A stretch of DNA of 64,000 bases from Tetragonia tetragonoides (GCA_038025085.1 CM076148.1:32656501-32720500), one strand, 5' to 3'; positions 11,481-24,305 are shown, counted from the stretch's first letter. Notes: generated by a model not told the origin, from the sequence alone. Translations and numbers: made by a program.

Positions 11481-13598
11481 TAGCTGTTTGATGTTGTGTT
11501 CAAGCATTTTTTATGTTTCTAACATTCTACTTTGAGGTCTGACTTGGTATCAGAGATTTTCTTTCTGATTTGACAGCTTGGTGCAATGTTGTTGTTTGTG
11601 CATGTCTCAAAGTGGCCACTTAAGACTATAGAATGCCATGTTTGAACAGTTCTAGGTCTTGTTTATGTATCTCATCATTAGATGTTTGAAAAAAGAAGTA
11701 TCTGAGGTGGCTAAATGATTGTTCGCATTAAATGCATGTTGTAGTATTTGCACGTCTAACACACGGGCTAATACAATATGTTTCCGACCGATCACTTGCT
11801 TAGGTACCACCACTGTCTTCAAATCATTGTGTAAATTTAGTGATGGGCTAAGCTGTACACTTTTGAAGTCCTTATGCTTAAAACTAGTTATGTCCTATTC
11901 AATTTGACTTTTATCGACCCCGTTCCTGGAATAGATTTAGTCTACAAAATAATTCTCATTTTACGCTTGGATAGCAAGCAATTCCCACCACGGTGTCCAC
12001 CTAGGGTAGGGAGACGATATTTTCTTTACTGGCTAAAGCTAGCCATCGTCAAAAGCAAGTTCTGCAGGGCAAAAGTCGCCGTGCAGGACAGCGACTGTGC
12101 TTTGCTCTCGTTTCAGACTGCATTCCATCTCCTTCCCAATTTCCTGATGATCGAAAACCTTTAGGAATGAGAAGGCGTGGTACTAATTTGACAAAATAGT
12201 TTGAGGGCATTGATTAAGAAACGGTCGGAGAAGGATTTGCAATTTGCAAACAAGCGGGGTTCTTGGTCAAAGGAGAAAACGGGTCCTTGACGATTGTGCA
12301 CAGCTTCATGCAATTTGGAATGTATTCAATTTGCTAACAAATTACTAGTAATTGTTTGGATGTGACAATATGTTAGTTGGGATAGTAATAGACAAACGCT
12401 GAATCATCCGTTGCCGATGACTTCCAGGGGTTAAGGTCCTCCACCATTGTACGGGCAAGCTACAGGCGCTCTCGGGGAGAGTGGTTTACATGGCGTTATG
12501 TCGCCCTCCAGGTTCCCGACATTCTGTTGGCAGGTGAAAAAACAAAAACGAGGTTCGTGATTCCGAACCTATGTGGACACCATAGTGAGAATTGTTTTCT
12601 GACCTAGCCGAATTTGGAAATATTTTGTAAAATAGCCCTATATCGGAAATGGTTCTAGTTCCAGTGTGGTAGCTGTTCTCCTTCATTGAGAAATCCTTTC
12701 TTAAACCAACTTTTTTTTTTTCTTTTTTTTTGGTGCATGAGTTACACTGCTTACTGAGTAATTTTGAATTCAATTTAATTGATATGTTCAGAACAAATCC
12801 TTGCAGAACTTATTATGAACCATTTGAGTGGACTTTGTCCCAATAGGAGGCTGCTCTATCATATTTGTTCTTCTGGGCAGGAACATTGGGCTCATTTAGG
12901 GTTCTCGAGTCTTTCCCAATTGCGATATGATATGTTATTTTGTATGTAACTGTTTCCAATATTTTGTTCATTGTGGTGAGCTTGAACTATTTCCGAAGTT
13001 TGGCATCCATTTTTGACTGCTTTCAAGGGATATTTTTGGTGTTGAGCATATGTGCCATGGAACATCTGTGTCATGCCCGCGAAATCTTATTTGTGTTTGT
13101 TGACTTATCAGGTAACAGATGTATCATATCTCGAACCTGGTCAGAACACCGAGATTGAGAGCAGAAATGGTTATAAAGCTCTGCAGTTAGGAGTTGTGAG
13201 CATTTCTAATAATAATTAATATGCACCTCATCATTATTTTCCTGTGCGAATATGTGGCAGTTACCTTGTGTCTCCTTCTGAAGTCCAGTTGACCCTTTAT
13301 TATGAACCACACTGTGTATACAATGAGGAATTCCTGAAGAAAGAAAAAGCAGATATTGTCAGCACATTCTACCAAAATTTACACTAGTTTCTTGTCAAGA
13401 AGATGCTGTTAAGCTTGCGAAGTTGTAGTGTGCCAAGTATGTACTAATTAAGTTCACCATAGTTATGACACTGAAAGTTTGCAATTTAATTGCATTTATA
13501 AGTATTTCTTTGTTATTTTTGAAGGGTTGTCATCCCGATGAAGAATGGAGACCTTGACAATAAAGGCCTTTTTGCTCGTATACCTCAATTTGAAGGAA

Positions 13599-13656
13599 CT
13601 TTCGCATCATTTAAGGTTTGCTTTCGCATCATTTAAGGTTTGCTTTCGCATCATTT
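13599..13656 (+). repeat. 22-bp tandem repeat across a splice donor
   Basis: CTTTCGCATCATTTAAGGTT repeats from 13599, 13621 and 13643. The first unit contains the exon d donor (TTTAAG/GTTTGC) of the metallo-hydrolase pseudogene, so the donor is duplicated. Confidence 0.85.
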
Positions 13657-14799
13657 GTTTCTATTGAAGTAACACCTGTAAATAAAGTCTGGGCTTGTTA
13701 TTGGAAATTGTACTGTTAATTTCTGCTGCTAGGTGTTTATATGGTAAGCCGGCAAGAAGCTCTGAAGTTAGAGCCCTTTCAATTAAACTCTTCACGACCT
13801 TTTTCGGTTGTCAGATGCACTTGGCACAAATACCGTGCTTGATGAACCAGGTATTGTGGTTCTAATAACTGTCTAGGACCTTGATAGCATGTTAGAGAAG
13901 GCCCCTCCTCTCCCCTGGGAGAAGAGGGGAGGGGGGGTGAGACAGTTCCAGAGGTTTTTGCCAGTCCGAGCAACATAGCCCTAGAGCTTACTAGAGCCCT
14001 CAAAAGAATACAGTTATCTTCTATCAAAATCGCTATACACACACTAACTACATCTATGCATATAAGATGCCTCTTCTACCTACATCTCTTCGGGCAAGTA
14101 CATCAGATTCATTATTCTGATTGCATTTGATGTTGGTGATCTTAAATCAGCTAAGGATGTAGTAATGTTTTCAATTTCCAGGATTGTACGCCAATAGATC
14201 CATGGTCTTTTAACTAATCCTGGTTCATTGAATAACTCATACTGTAGAAGTATGGTCATAATTTGATGGTATAATATGAACTAAGTCGAAAGCAACCAGC
14301 AGGAGACCTGCTGACCTGGGATAATGTCGAAATGCGAACAAAAGATCTTTTTTAAATTAAAAAAACCTGTAGTTCATTCATTTTACTGCTCTCCATTACA
14401 TATAGAAATCCTCCAAGTTTGCTCTGTGTATAGTTAAATTTTCTACAGCTGCTTGTGTGTCCTAAAACATTTTGAATTGGCACTCAATGATTATTAAGTG
14501 CGGCAAGAACCGCGGTAATTCCGTGACTATAGAGGCCTCGATTATCTGTTTCCTAATTATAGCTTAAACTGAGTGACCAAGAGTCCAAGATTAGAAAGAT
14601 ATCAGACTAATACCGCGGTGTACTCTTTGTGGTTTCATCTATTGCACCTGCCACATTATTTTGGTCAACAAATAGTTGATGTGATATTATTCCATTGATG
14701 CAGGAGCTTCTGTTAAAAAAATGCCTGATGCCAAAAGAGCTAGAGCCAAATCCAGGTGTACCTTTAGAGATCCCTGCATTGTAAGTACCGTCATAGGGC

Positions 14800-15650
14800 A
14801 TTTTGAAATCACTTGATAGTTCATACTAGTAGAATATCTCATCATCAATCCGTAATGTACATGATCTTTGTTGACGGAGAAACGGTTCTTTTGTACCTTG
14901 CTTTTGAGGGAGAAGCCATTCCGTGAGTTTTAACAGCTTTTAGCAGCCTTCGTATTCAAAGGCTGAGTTTCACTTCACAAGGAAACTTTTGTATAGCTGA
15001 GAACTAATAGATTGATGGTAATATATTCAGTTAATTGTCGTCACTTATCAAATGAGTGGTAAAGGCATATAGTTGAGAAATCTTGTGGCCTGGATGAGAT
15101 ATATAGTGAAACAATATCTGTGTCGCAACATAGGGTCGAGTCAAACTAGATATTCAGGACTAATGAAGAAAGGATTTAAAATCTCATGGCTGCACTATAA
15201 AATCACGTGTGGAGGACAATGTTAGCGTCGTATATGTGAGCTTTGTCGCACATTGGAAATAGGCGAAGCTAGTGTGCAAACATAGTACACCACTTCAGCT
15301 ATTGTCGGTTGATTTTCAGATGAAACATTTGATGTGTATGTGATAAAATTCTTCTTTTATCTCTTGCACAAAGAAAAGTGAGAAAACCATAGTCTGATAA
15401 TCACTCATTATATCAGAAGTGACGCTATTGCATTTGCAAGTGCCAGTACTCTTCAATCTCAATTGGCATCTCAGCGGATTCACACTTTGAAATCACTACC
15501 TCCCTTCTCAAAGCTAAAAGAAAGGCAAACAATTTGCGGAAGAAGGATAAGAAAGAGGGGGGCGGGGTAGAAACCTAAATCCTCTTAGGGGCTTTGTTAG
15601 TTCTCCATGAATTTTTATTAACGTGGGATATATGGGGGCGTGGAGGCAAT
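14800..15650. other. No feature seen
   Basis: Ordinary AT-rich sequence. No coding block, repeat partner or terminal inverted repeat was recognised. Confidence 0.5.
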
Positions 15651-15659
15651 ACAGATCTT

Positions 15660-16300
15660 CCTTGGGTTGGTTGGTTGAAACAGAGAGATGTACGGGAGGG
15701 AAGTGCTACCTCCTGAGGAAGAGATTAAATCAGCTGTTTTGTGTTGTGACTCTAGCTAGTAAATCAGTCACCTGAGTATGATGGGCTGAATTCAACTTCA
15801 TAAGGAAGTCTCACTTGAATCACTCTGATACCGAAGGTGGAATTTCGACTGATCAGTATGGTTAAGCTTGCCTGTATAAAGTCATTGCTAAAATCATGGT
15901 AAATCGTCTGAAGAGGTGATAGTAAAGCTTGTTGGACTAGGCGAAACATCCTTTATAAGAGGAAGGAAAATCCTAGATATTGATGGAGCGCTGATAAGCA
16001 AATGAAGATGTTCACTGGTTTGAAAGAAAAAGGGTACTCCTATAACTGGACTTCCATAAAGCATAAGATTCTGTTGATTGTCTTTTTATGGATCATGTAA
16101 TGTAATTCAACGTATGGGAATTGGCAGCTCGCAGCGACTATGGTTGTCTCAATGTTTATCCATGACCACAGTGCTTGTGAATGGCTTCCCTTCCTCCCCA
16201 TTTGACATGGGAAAAGCCTTCGACAAGGAGACCCATCTATCTCCCTTCCTCTTTGTTTTAGTCTCGAAACTCAAAAGTGTACTGTAAGGCAACTGAAATA
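15660..16300 (+). mobile_element. Degraded L1-type LINE reverse transcriptase fragment
   Basis: Recognisable pieces in shifting frames include LPV-SHC-like remains of LYKVIAKIMVNRLK, TSFIRGRKILD, TVLVNGFPSSPF and THLSPFLFVLVS, matching the reverse transcriptase palm of plant L1 elements. The usual GLRQGDPLSPFLF motif survives only as AFDKETHLSPFLF. Many stops. No tail or target duplication. Confidence 0.75.
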
Positions 16301-16499
16301 GGCGGAATTGAAGTAGGACTGAAACCAAACTCTCAGGAGTATTTTGTTCAAGCTTGTGATAAAAATGAGTTTGGGCTTCCTTTCATAATGGAAGGACCGG
16401 GCTTCCACTATTTGGGCCGGGAGTAGGTAAACCTGAGAGCACACAAAATTATGCCGAATTTAGCTTGCCAATAAAATACTCGTATCTAAGAACTCTACT

Positions 16500-16625
16500 A
16501 GGTTTTGAATTTGGATTGGAAGGTGGGGTGGGGCTAGATGGTGGGGCTAGATGGAGGGGAGGGGAGAGGGTGAGGATGAGGGGAGGAGAGAGGAATGGAA
16601 TGGGAGAAGGGAGAGGGAGCATGTT
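16500..16625 (+). repeat. Purine-rich low-complexity tract
   Basis: Almost pure G/A sequence on the plus strand, with repeats of GGTGGGGCTAGATGG and GAGGGGAGG. It can form G-rich secondary structure; no gene. Confidence 0.7.
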
Positions 16626-16984
16626 GCCTTCCATGCAGCCATGCTCTTGAGAGCACTGTTTAGGTGTTGAAGCTAACTATTGCTGGTTAGTATGGGTTTT
16701 GTCTCCGAGGAACTGAATTTCATCTCACATGTGGCTTCCACCAGTTGTTCGCTAAAATGTCCAAGAGGAACCTGCAAATTTTTTCGGGCCATGCTCCATG
16801 GATCACAATTCTTTCTTATACAAGCTATTTATTTTGAAGCTATATTCCTCCTATTCTTTTAAACTTAAGATGGAATACATGAGGTCAAATCCATGTATTT
16901 TGTTTTTGAAGAAAGGTCAAATACATGTTGTTATGTGCTACTTATACTAAAAAATACTAGGGGAACTGGCAAAAGGCACAATCA

Positions 16985-17480
16985 TGGACGTAAACTTTAC
17001 TGCTTGGTTGAATCATTTGGCCAATTGCTGCTTCTTTGTAGGGTGAAAAGACTGATAAATGACCACTACAAGACCATATCATTCCAGGTTTTTGAAGGGG
17101 AGTGGAGAATGGAGATACTAAGGAAGTGCACAACTTGGGCAATAGAGCGGTTTCTGTGGAGAGTAACTCTTCCTTTTCTGCCAGGCATTTCCTTTCCATG
17201 TCTATAAGCCTAATAGAATTTCCTTTCACTGTTGATTATGGGGACTTCTGTTACTTAAGGCGCAACAGCTGAATCTAGTATGGAAGGCAAAGATAGTGGT
17301 ATACATATAACTATTCAACAATGTGTATGCCCCCTATGTGCCTCTCCCCTGCTTCTTGAATTACCAATTTCGGCTTATCATGGTTTCACACAGGTACCCT
17401 TTTTTAAAGTAATATGTACTAGTATTTTATTCATATCTTTGAGGTGGCTTATTACGAACAGCTGTAGTTGTTTCTTATGT
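16985..17480 (+). pseudogene. DUF295 (F-box SKIP23-like) C-terminal fragment
   Basis: The block reads LYCLVESFGQLLLLCRVKR and HYKTISFQVFEGEWRM in one frame, then VHNLGNRAVSVESNSSFSA after a frame change, the order found in the beta-strand-rich DUF295 domain of plant F-box proteins. A related block on the minus strand is at 34152-34436. The stretch 17260-17480 resembles 30020-30330 and probably represents the 3' end and flank of the same gene family. No F-box is attached here. Frameshift and stops make it a pseudogene. Confidence 0.7.
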
Positions 17481-18399
17481 GCTTGGTTGGTGCTGAATTT
17501 TTCTGGTGTTATGTGACAGCTGCAGAACTTCTATATTAAGCATCTACATCACTGCATGCGAATGTCGGTGCTGGGGACCTGGGGAACGGATATGTATGCT
17601 TGTATGGTGTTGGACATTCTCTTCTTGCTCATTGACTGTCCAATAGTGTAACTCTGAGGATTCCTGAGGCTTCTTTCGTCTTCTACGTGTTTAAAAGGAT
17701 TAGATAAGAAAATCTATCTGAAATGAAAATTTGACTACAGCATGTACGTGCATCATTTAGGGTGATTTTAGGACCAACCTAAAATGTTGGAGAAGCTCGT
17801 TATCTTCTAACAAAGCCTGAATAATTGATAAGGACCCTATTTGAAGTAGCTTGTTCTGTGTTCAGTTAAGCCGGAGACTGAATATGCTATTTCTGAGATA
17901 TTTTAAGGCATGTATTTACTGAAATTATGCTCCTCGGGACCTAAATAACATTTCAAGTACTGAACTTTTAAATTAAGGTGCGGAGAAGGCATGCGGAGTT
18001 TTTTCTTTTTCTTGTGTGTAGACTATCAAATATCTAGTTTTCATTGCCAATATTGTGTATGGAGTATTTCTTTATTTAACAAAGTACATTGGGGATCCTT
18101 GCAGCAATATGTGCACTTTTCAATCTAGAATTCAGTGATCATCAAGTCTTTGTGTGATCATATCCTCAACATTGATTTCTTTCTGCACCTATGATTTTAC
18201 TTTAAACAAATCTGGAAATAAGTTTATGTATGTTTCTTCTCTTATCATGCATGGTCTGTCTGTATACAAGTAGCCCTAGCTACTCAGTTCATATTCATGG
18301 TCTTACAATCAACAACTTAAAATATACGAGTTTTGTGCTTATTTTGAAGCATGATGTATTATTCAATCTCAACTGGAATATTTTTCCTTTTTCCGCAAG

Positions 18400-18956
18400 G
18401 GCTGGTAAGGAGAGCCATCTACTAGCACTCAGGATAGGGGGATAACCAAAGCCAACCTAAGCACAAAGAATTTTGATCTTCAAATCGCAAAATCACCCAC
18501 AACTCTTATCAACTATGCGGATGTGGCCTCAAGGATTTGAAGCATTGTTATGGTGGTGGAAGGCATACACAGGTACGCTCCAGCAACTTAATTAAGCTGG
18601 TTTTTGTATTGTTGTATGACTTGCTACAGAGATTTTAGCACTGAACCACTCTGAAATTGTGAACAAAGCCTTAGTTCTATAGAAATGCCTGTTAGCAGGT
18701 TTATGTGGTAGTTTCTTTGCCATTGTAGCATGTTTCATATTCTGAATGTACACTATTGCACTACATTTTCCAGCAGGGATTTTTGGCATCACAAAATTTG
18801 TCATGATTCATGGGATGTTGTCACTACTCTTGCTAGCCACCTTTTGTTTAAGTCGGGGTGCTTACTAATTAATGATACCTGTTCTGCAGAGTATACGAAG
18901 AAATAATATTTCTGCAAACTATAAAAAATATATTAGCAGAAATATATTGTACATGT
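18400..18956 (+). repeat. Outer direct repeat D, copy 1
   Basis: About 557 bp repeated at 24306-24879 at high identity, beginning GGCTGGTAAGG and ending TATATTGTACATGT. The function of the sequence is not recognised. Confidence 0.9.
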
Positions 18957-19839
18957 AAAGTCCAAATTACATTATGTTTGATCTAAGCAAATATATCAGC
19001 TGATGATTGTGTACACTGACCCTAAGAATGCATTTGGGACAAGTAGGTTAAACTTTAGAAGGGTTTCCATCCACGAGCGCCTCCAGGCTCCAGCTGAAGA
19101 ATCAAGGAATTGAAACTTTAATGCTCGGAGAAATATCTAATGGGCGTGGGATCACGGTAAATCATTAAGCTAAAGTAAATGAAGAAATTTGGGTGCGAAA
19201 TGCAACAGGGCATAATTTGATCCTAGCTTAGAGGGGTACTGGGTTAGAGAGGAGTTCACCGAAACCTACTGGCTCGCCTTTTATAAAATCTGAAAGTTCG
19301 CTTTTTGCGCATGACGCCTCCTTGCAGGACGAACGCGATTGAGACCTCTTCTTGATTAATGTTAACTTGTGGTGCCTTCTTTCCTGGAGGCACACAAATT
19401 AAGTACTTTAGTTATATGTTATATACTAGTCGAAGATGAATAGGAAAATAGAATACCACCGAGCGTGGCAAAAAAAATTTTAAGCAAAAAACGCAACTCG
19501 GTATGCTAAACACAACCTTCCAATGTAAACTTTGTACATTGGTTTATTATTTTGGTACGACTCTATTTAAGGCACTAATGCCCTTAATTACTTTCCCGCT
19601 TAGGAGATCACTTCTTGATTTTGACTAGTACTAATTTAAATAAAAATTAGTTGTGTCTTTAGAGTTTTAGGGTATGTTTTGGGTTCAAAATTTGATTTGG
19701 GCTGTACTTATCTGAGTTGCCTACATACCCATTAAAGGGGATCAAGCCATTTGTAGTTCCATGATATCTATTTTTCTTTTACAGTTTTTGCTGTTTTCTT
19801 TTTATGTTTTTACATTAGTTAATATGTGCTTGCATTTGA
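18957..19839. other. No gene seen
   Basis: Unique AT-rich sequence between repeat D copy 1 and the palindrome-bearing repeat. No coding match or repeat partner found. Confidence 0.5.
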
Positions 19840-21062
19840 TATTTTAGCTTGAGCTTGTTGTTTGCTTCCATGCACTTTAAAGGGAATTCATCTATGAAAC
19901 CATATGCTTTCGAATGAATTTTTTTTTCTGTCCTTGTGATTTTAAATCTATTTTTCGGAATCCAAAACCGTTCCTTTTCAAAATCCATACTAATTCTTAA
20001 TAGAACCTTAAGTCTGGAATTTGTGTGGAATCCATATGGATTCCTATTGTTTCCAGACCTGTTTTTAGTAAAACACTAGGTCTGATCAGTTATTCTATTT
20101 CAAAACAACGTTCCAACCTTCTGTTTTAGCCTATTAGTCTTGAATTTTAGTTCAATAAATAAACTCAGATTCTTTCTTGAAACCATATGGTTTCCAGGGA
20201 TTTTCTTTGAGTTAAATGAAACCATTCGGTTTCTTCTTGATCTCAGGACCATCATTTAGACAAAAACAATTCCAGTTTGTTTTAGGGTGTTGATTTCCCA
20301 CGAATTAATAATTCGACTTTTTGAAACCATTTGGTTTCATCATAAGAATCATTTTTGTTACGAATTGGTCATGAAACCATGTGGTTTCTGGTTGTCTCCA
20401 TTAAAGTTGAGGTTTGCAACCATGTGGTTTCATTGCCATTTAAACAAAAGACAGCCACACATATATTGAAGAACACAGATGACAGATCAATCACCAAAAA
20501 CTATATTAAAACAGACGTAAACAAACTGAAAAACAGCAAGAAAACAGAATTTAAAGAGCATTTTTTTGAAGATAGTTGTAAAGAGAGAATATAAGACAAT
20601 TGAAGTTTAAGATAAAAGAAATCTGAAACTATGGAAACTAAAGAGAAGAAGAAGATTAAATTTAATTGTCCAACCCCAATCTGTTGGTTTTTTTTACCTT
20701 CTCTCTATTGGTTTCTTTTCTCAGTTTTCTAAAACTAACGTTTCTTTCTTTCTCTATTTCTGCTCTCCATTTTCTTTTTTGCTGTCTATTCATGTATCTC
20801 TTTTTTTTGTACAGCCAAAGTGCTATTTAAAGACATACTTGGGATAACTGCGGGGAGTAACTGCCTCCCACTATCACCCATATACATTATTCCTTTTCTT
20901 TTTATTATTATTATTATTATTCTTATTATTATTATTATTATTTGCAGTGCAACTGACAAAAATTTAGGAAGATATAACCGCCACTTCTCATTTACACATT
21001 GAAAATATCTTCAGCATTAAGATTTAATTATTTTAATTCTTTTTTTCTTTAAAATTTTAGAT
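19840..21062 (+). repeat. Inner direct repeat A, copy 1, with GAAACCATNNGGTTTC palindromes
   Basis: About 1.2 kb repeated at 22965-24303. It contains near-palindromes of form GAAACCATNNGGTTTC starting at 19896, 20179, 20218, 20323, 20373 and 20416 (the first and last imperfect), plus GGAATCCATATGGATTCC at 20027. It ends in pyrimidine-rich DNA, an ATT microsatellite (near 20903-20940) and the word GATTTTACA. The position of the two copies around a coding block suggests LTRs, but no primer-binding site or polypurine tract was found. Confidence 0.85.
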
Positions 21063-21259
21063 TTTACAATTGCCCCCTCAAGCAATTCCCTTGTTTATTT
21101 TTATTTTTTTATTTATCACTAAAACGTGTATTGTTTGAATTTATTATACTAATGAGGAACTTTCATACGGTCCTCTTTATAGGAGGAGTCGGTCTATGAC
21201 CTATATTGTTTGTCGAATCTCCATAAGAATTTCGTCATGTGTGGACAAGAGTGGAGGAC

Positions 21260-22940
21260 ATGAACCAACGGTATCTGCAATTTTTGTTCAAAGACGATGA
21301 GCAGTGTTTGGTGCCGTGCAAAGTTGCTATGAATAGTTTCAAAGCGACCGTTTTAGAAAAGGTTACTTCTGACATTTAGAAGGATGAAAAATTAGTCCGC
21401 AATGACGAGTTTTATCCTGTTATTTATAGGTTACTCATGGAAAATCGAAATTGGGGAGTTGAATTCAATTTCAAAGGCCTATCCAGTTCCATTCCGGGTT
21501 TGATGGAATGGACCGAACGTACCCTTGGTGACTATGAAATACTGTTGAAAGCGGTTGGTATTTACGGTCTTGTGGCAGTTTCAGCTTTTCCTTACTGGTA
21601 TAACAAGAATGTTTGGAGAGCCTTTTGCAAACTGTGGTGCGCATTGACCGACACTCTTCACCACAGGAATGATGAATGGGTATTTCTTTGAATGATTAGA
21701 ACAAAGTAGCTGGCTTACCTATCTCAGGTGAGCCTTACGAGGAATATTTGCCGCTGAATGAGAATATTTTAGACGACAGTAAATTCTCACCACTTGTGGT
21801 CGAGTTATTGAGGATTCATGTTGATCTCTGTAGACACCATGACAAGGATGAAGTGTCTTGGTTTCATTGGTTGCCACATTTCTACATAGATGAAATTCTG
21901 TACGTAGCATATGGAGTGAATAATCCGTCCAACAACAAGCAGAAACATTCAGAATAAACATTTGTTGGGTTTAAGAGACCGTTACCCAGTCGAACTTGAT
22001 GCCTTTTTGGCTTTGTTGCTTAGTCGGTTTGTTCTATCGGATGGTGCTAAGGTGGTGAGGCCAGAGACTTCTGTTATGGCTTCGAAAGTGGCAGCAGGTT
22101 CAGAAATTCCCCTTGCCCTCGTTGTTTTGGGTCATATTTATCAAGGATTGGGTGAGATGGCTACTTACCATGGAAATCCTGGGTGTGCAAACCCAAATTT
22201 TGGTATTCACTTTGTCGTTGGGTCGTCGTTAGGAGAGTTTTTTCCATGTCTCTACAAAAGCCGTACAGATAATGAGCTTTCGGAAGGGTATCCAATTTTA
22301 GCTCCTCTTGCCGGAGTAATTGGAAATGACATTGATCGATCTGTATAAAGCTAGATTGGTTTTCAGAGCCTATGGCTCTATTAGCGAGCGAGCTATTCCT
22401 TTTGGCGAAGAAGTTAAACGAGACCATCTAGATGTTTCAGATTTGCCTAAAGAGCATTTTGAAGCATTTTTATCTATTCGCTCATCAGTTTTACCCATTC
22501 GAGTTACGGCGAAGTTGATTTTACAGCCTTATTATCCGAATAGATTTTCTCAACAATTTGGCTATGATCAAAATATCCCTACCAATAATTTGAGTTTTAA
22601 TTTTTCCCAAAGATCATCAAGATCCTTGGAAGATGTGGCTAAGGCGAGTGCTCGGTTCTTTCACAGAGGCACAAGATATTTCTTCCAAATACCATCTGCA
22701 CTTCACTAAGCGACAAGTTCTTATGCTTACTGCGGTTGGTGGGTTAGGGCTACAACACCGTAGCTGAAGCACTCCATTCAGAAGATCAAAGTGATTTTAA
22801 CCAAACAAATTACTCATATTCGAGAAGCCACATATGAAATAGTGAATTTGAGGAATGTTTGTACTGAAATAAAAGGCGCTATTAAGGCTTCATTGCGTAA
22901 TATTCCCACTTTTTGTTATTTTTTATTATTCATTTTATAA
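21260..22940 (+). pseudogene. Plant mobile domain (PMD) protein pseudogene
   Basis: The block follows plant mobile domain proteins in order: MEWTERTLGDYEILLKAVGI and AFPYWYNKNVWRAFCKLW, then LRIHVDLCRHHDKDEVSWFH, then VRPETSVMASKVAAGSE and LGHIYQGLGEMA, then LSIRSSVLPIRVTAKLIL and PYYPNRFSQQFGYDQ, then a Lys/Ile-rich C-terminal helix ending at 22940. PMD proteins occur both as host genes (MAIN family) and inside transposons. The frame changes at least three times (pieces at 21260-21691, 21748-21957, 21962-22348, 22320-22940) with a TAG at 21377-21379, so it cannot make the full protein. It sits exactly between the two A repeats, which points to a mobile-element cargo. Confidence 0.85.
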
Positions 22941-22964
22941 GAAATCTTATCATTATTTTTTTAG

Positions 22965-24303
22965 CTTGAGTTTGTTGCTTGCTTCCATGCAATTTAAAGG
23001 TAATTCATCTATAAACCATATGGTTTCTAATGAATTCATCTACAAATTGTATTCATTTTAGCTTGGGCTTGTTGCTTGCTTACATGCACTTTAAAGGGAA
23101 TTCATCTATAAACCATATGGTTTCTAATGAATTTGTTTTTCTGTCCTTACGATTTTAAATCTATTTTTCGGAATCCAAAACCGTTCCCATCTCAAAATCC
23201 AACGAATTCTTAATAGAACCTTAAGTCTGGAATTTTTGTGGAATCCATATGGATTCCTATTGTTTCCAGACCTTTTTTTAGTAAAAGACTAGGTCTGATC
23301 AATTATTCTTTGATTTCAAAACAACATTCCAACCTTCTGTTTTAGCCTTTTAAGTCATGAATTTTAGTTCAATAAATAAACTCAGATTCTTTCTTGAAAC
23401 CATATGGTTTCCAGGATTTTCTTTGAGTTAAACGAAACCATTCCGTTTCTTCTTGATCTCAAGACCATCATTTAGACAGCAACAATTCCAGTTTGTTTTA
23501 GGGTCTCGATTTCCCACGAATTTATAATTCGACATTTTGAAACCATTTGGTTTCATCATAGGAGTCATTTTTGTTACGAATTGGTCATGAAACCATGTGG
23601 TTTCGGGTTGTCTCCATTAAAGTTGAGGCTGTAGCTTTGAAACCATGTGGTTTCCAGGTTTGGACATGCCATTTAAACAAAAGACAGCCACACATACATT
23701 GAAGAACACATATCAATCACCAAAAACTATATTAAAACAGACTAAAACAAACTGAAAACAGCAATAAAACAGAATTTAAAGAGCATTTTTGTTGAAGACA
23801 GTTGTAAAGAGAAAAGATGAAGACAATTGAAGTTTAAGATAAAAGAAATGTGAAACTATGGAAACTAAGGATAAGGAGAAGATTAAAGTTAACTGTCCAA
23901 CCCCAATCTGTTGTTTCTTTTACCTTCTCTTTCTCCTGGTTTCTTTTCTCAATTTTCTAAAACAAACTCTTCTTTCTTTCTCTCTTTTTGTTGTCTTTCT
24001 GCTCTCTTTTTTTTTTTTTTTTTTTTTTTTGCTGTCAATTCTCTGTCTCTTTTTTTTTGTACAGCTAAAGGGCTATTTAAAGACATACTTGGGATAATTG
24101 CTGGGAGTAAGTAACTGCCTCCCACTATCAGCCATGTACATAATTCCTTCTCTTTCTTTTTTTTTTTTTTATTTGCAGTGCAAGTGACAGAAATTTAGGG
24201 AGATATAACTGCCCCCTTCTCATTTACACGTTGTACATATCTTCAGCATTAAGATTTTATTTTATTTTAATTCTTTTTTTTATTATTAAATTTTTAGATT
24301 CAA
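22965..24303 (+). repeat. Inner direct repeat A, copy 2, with palindrome array
   Basis: Matches 19840-21062, with an extra internal duplication of its first about 90 bp (22968-23055 and 23056-23130). Palindromes of the same class start at 23012, 23109, 23396, 23434, 23539, 23589 and 23639, plus GGAATCCATATGGATTCC at 23240. The 23539, 23589 and 23639 sites are spaced exactly 50 bp. It abuts repeat D copy 2 directly. Confidence 0.85.
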
Positions 24304-24305
24304 CA

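Larger units (their letters stand above)
10808..14784 (+). pseudogene. Metallo-hydrolase/oxidoreductase (metallo-beta-lactamase fold) pseudogene
   Basis: Five blocks match in order the plant metallo-hydrolase family of the Arabidopsis At1g29700 type. (a) 10808-10955 has DLPEVDCLVITQ and PNLRVIDTLN. (b) 13112-13190 has VSYLEPGQNTEIESRNG. (c) 13261-13436 has QLTLYYEPHCVYNEEFL, then LPKFTLVSCQEDAVKLAKL. (d) 13525-13615 has VVIPMKNGDLDNKGLFARI. (e) 14704-14784 has ELEPNPGVPLEI and a stop. Blocks are bounded by plausible AG/GT sites, so this was an intron-containing gene and not a retrocopy. Damage: the His-rich metal motif expected after VITQ is replaced by PRSLPFEDHK, the GPPWQRPENG region is missing between b and c, block c contains a deletion with frame change and an in-frame TAG, and block e is frameshifted. 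The N-terminal exons are not found. Confidence 0.85.

Noticed and set aside
16465..16650. Gly/Arg-rich and Pro-rich frames on opposite strands
   Set aside because: Products of the purine-rich tract.
19840..24303. Calling the A repeats true LTRs
   Set aside because: No primer-binding site follows copy 1, no polypurine tract precedes copy 2, and the outer ends are not clean TG/CA with a short target duplication.
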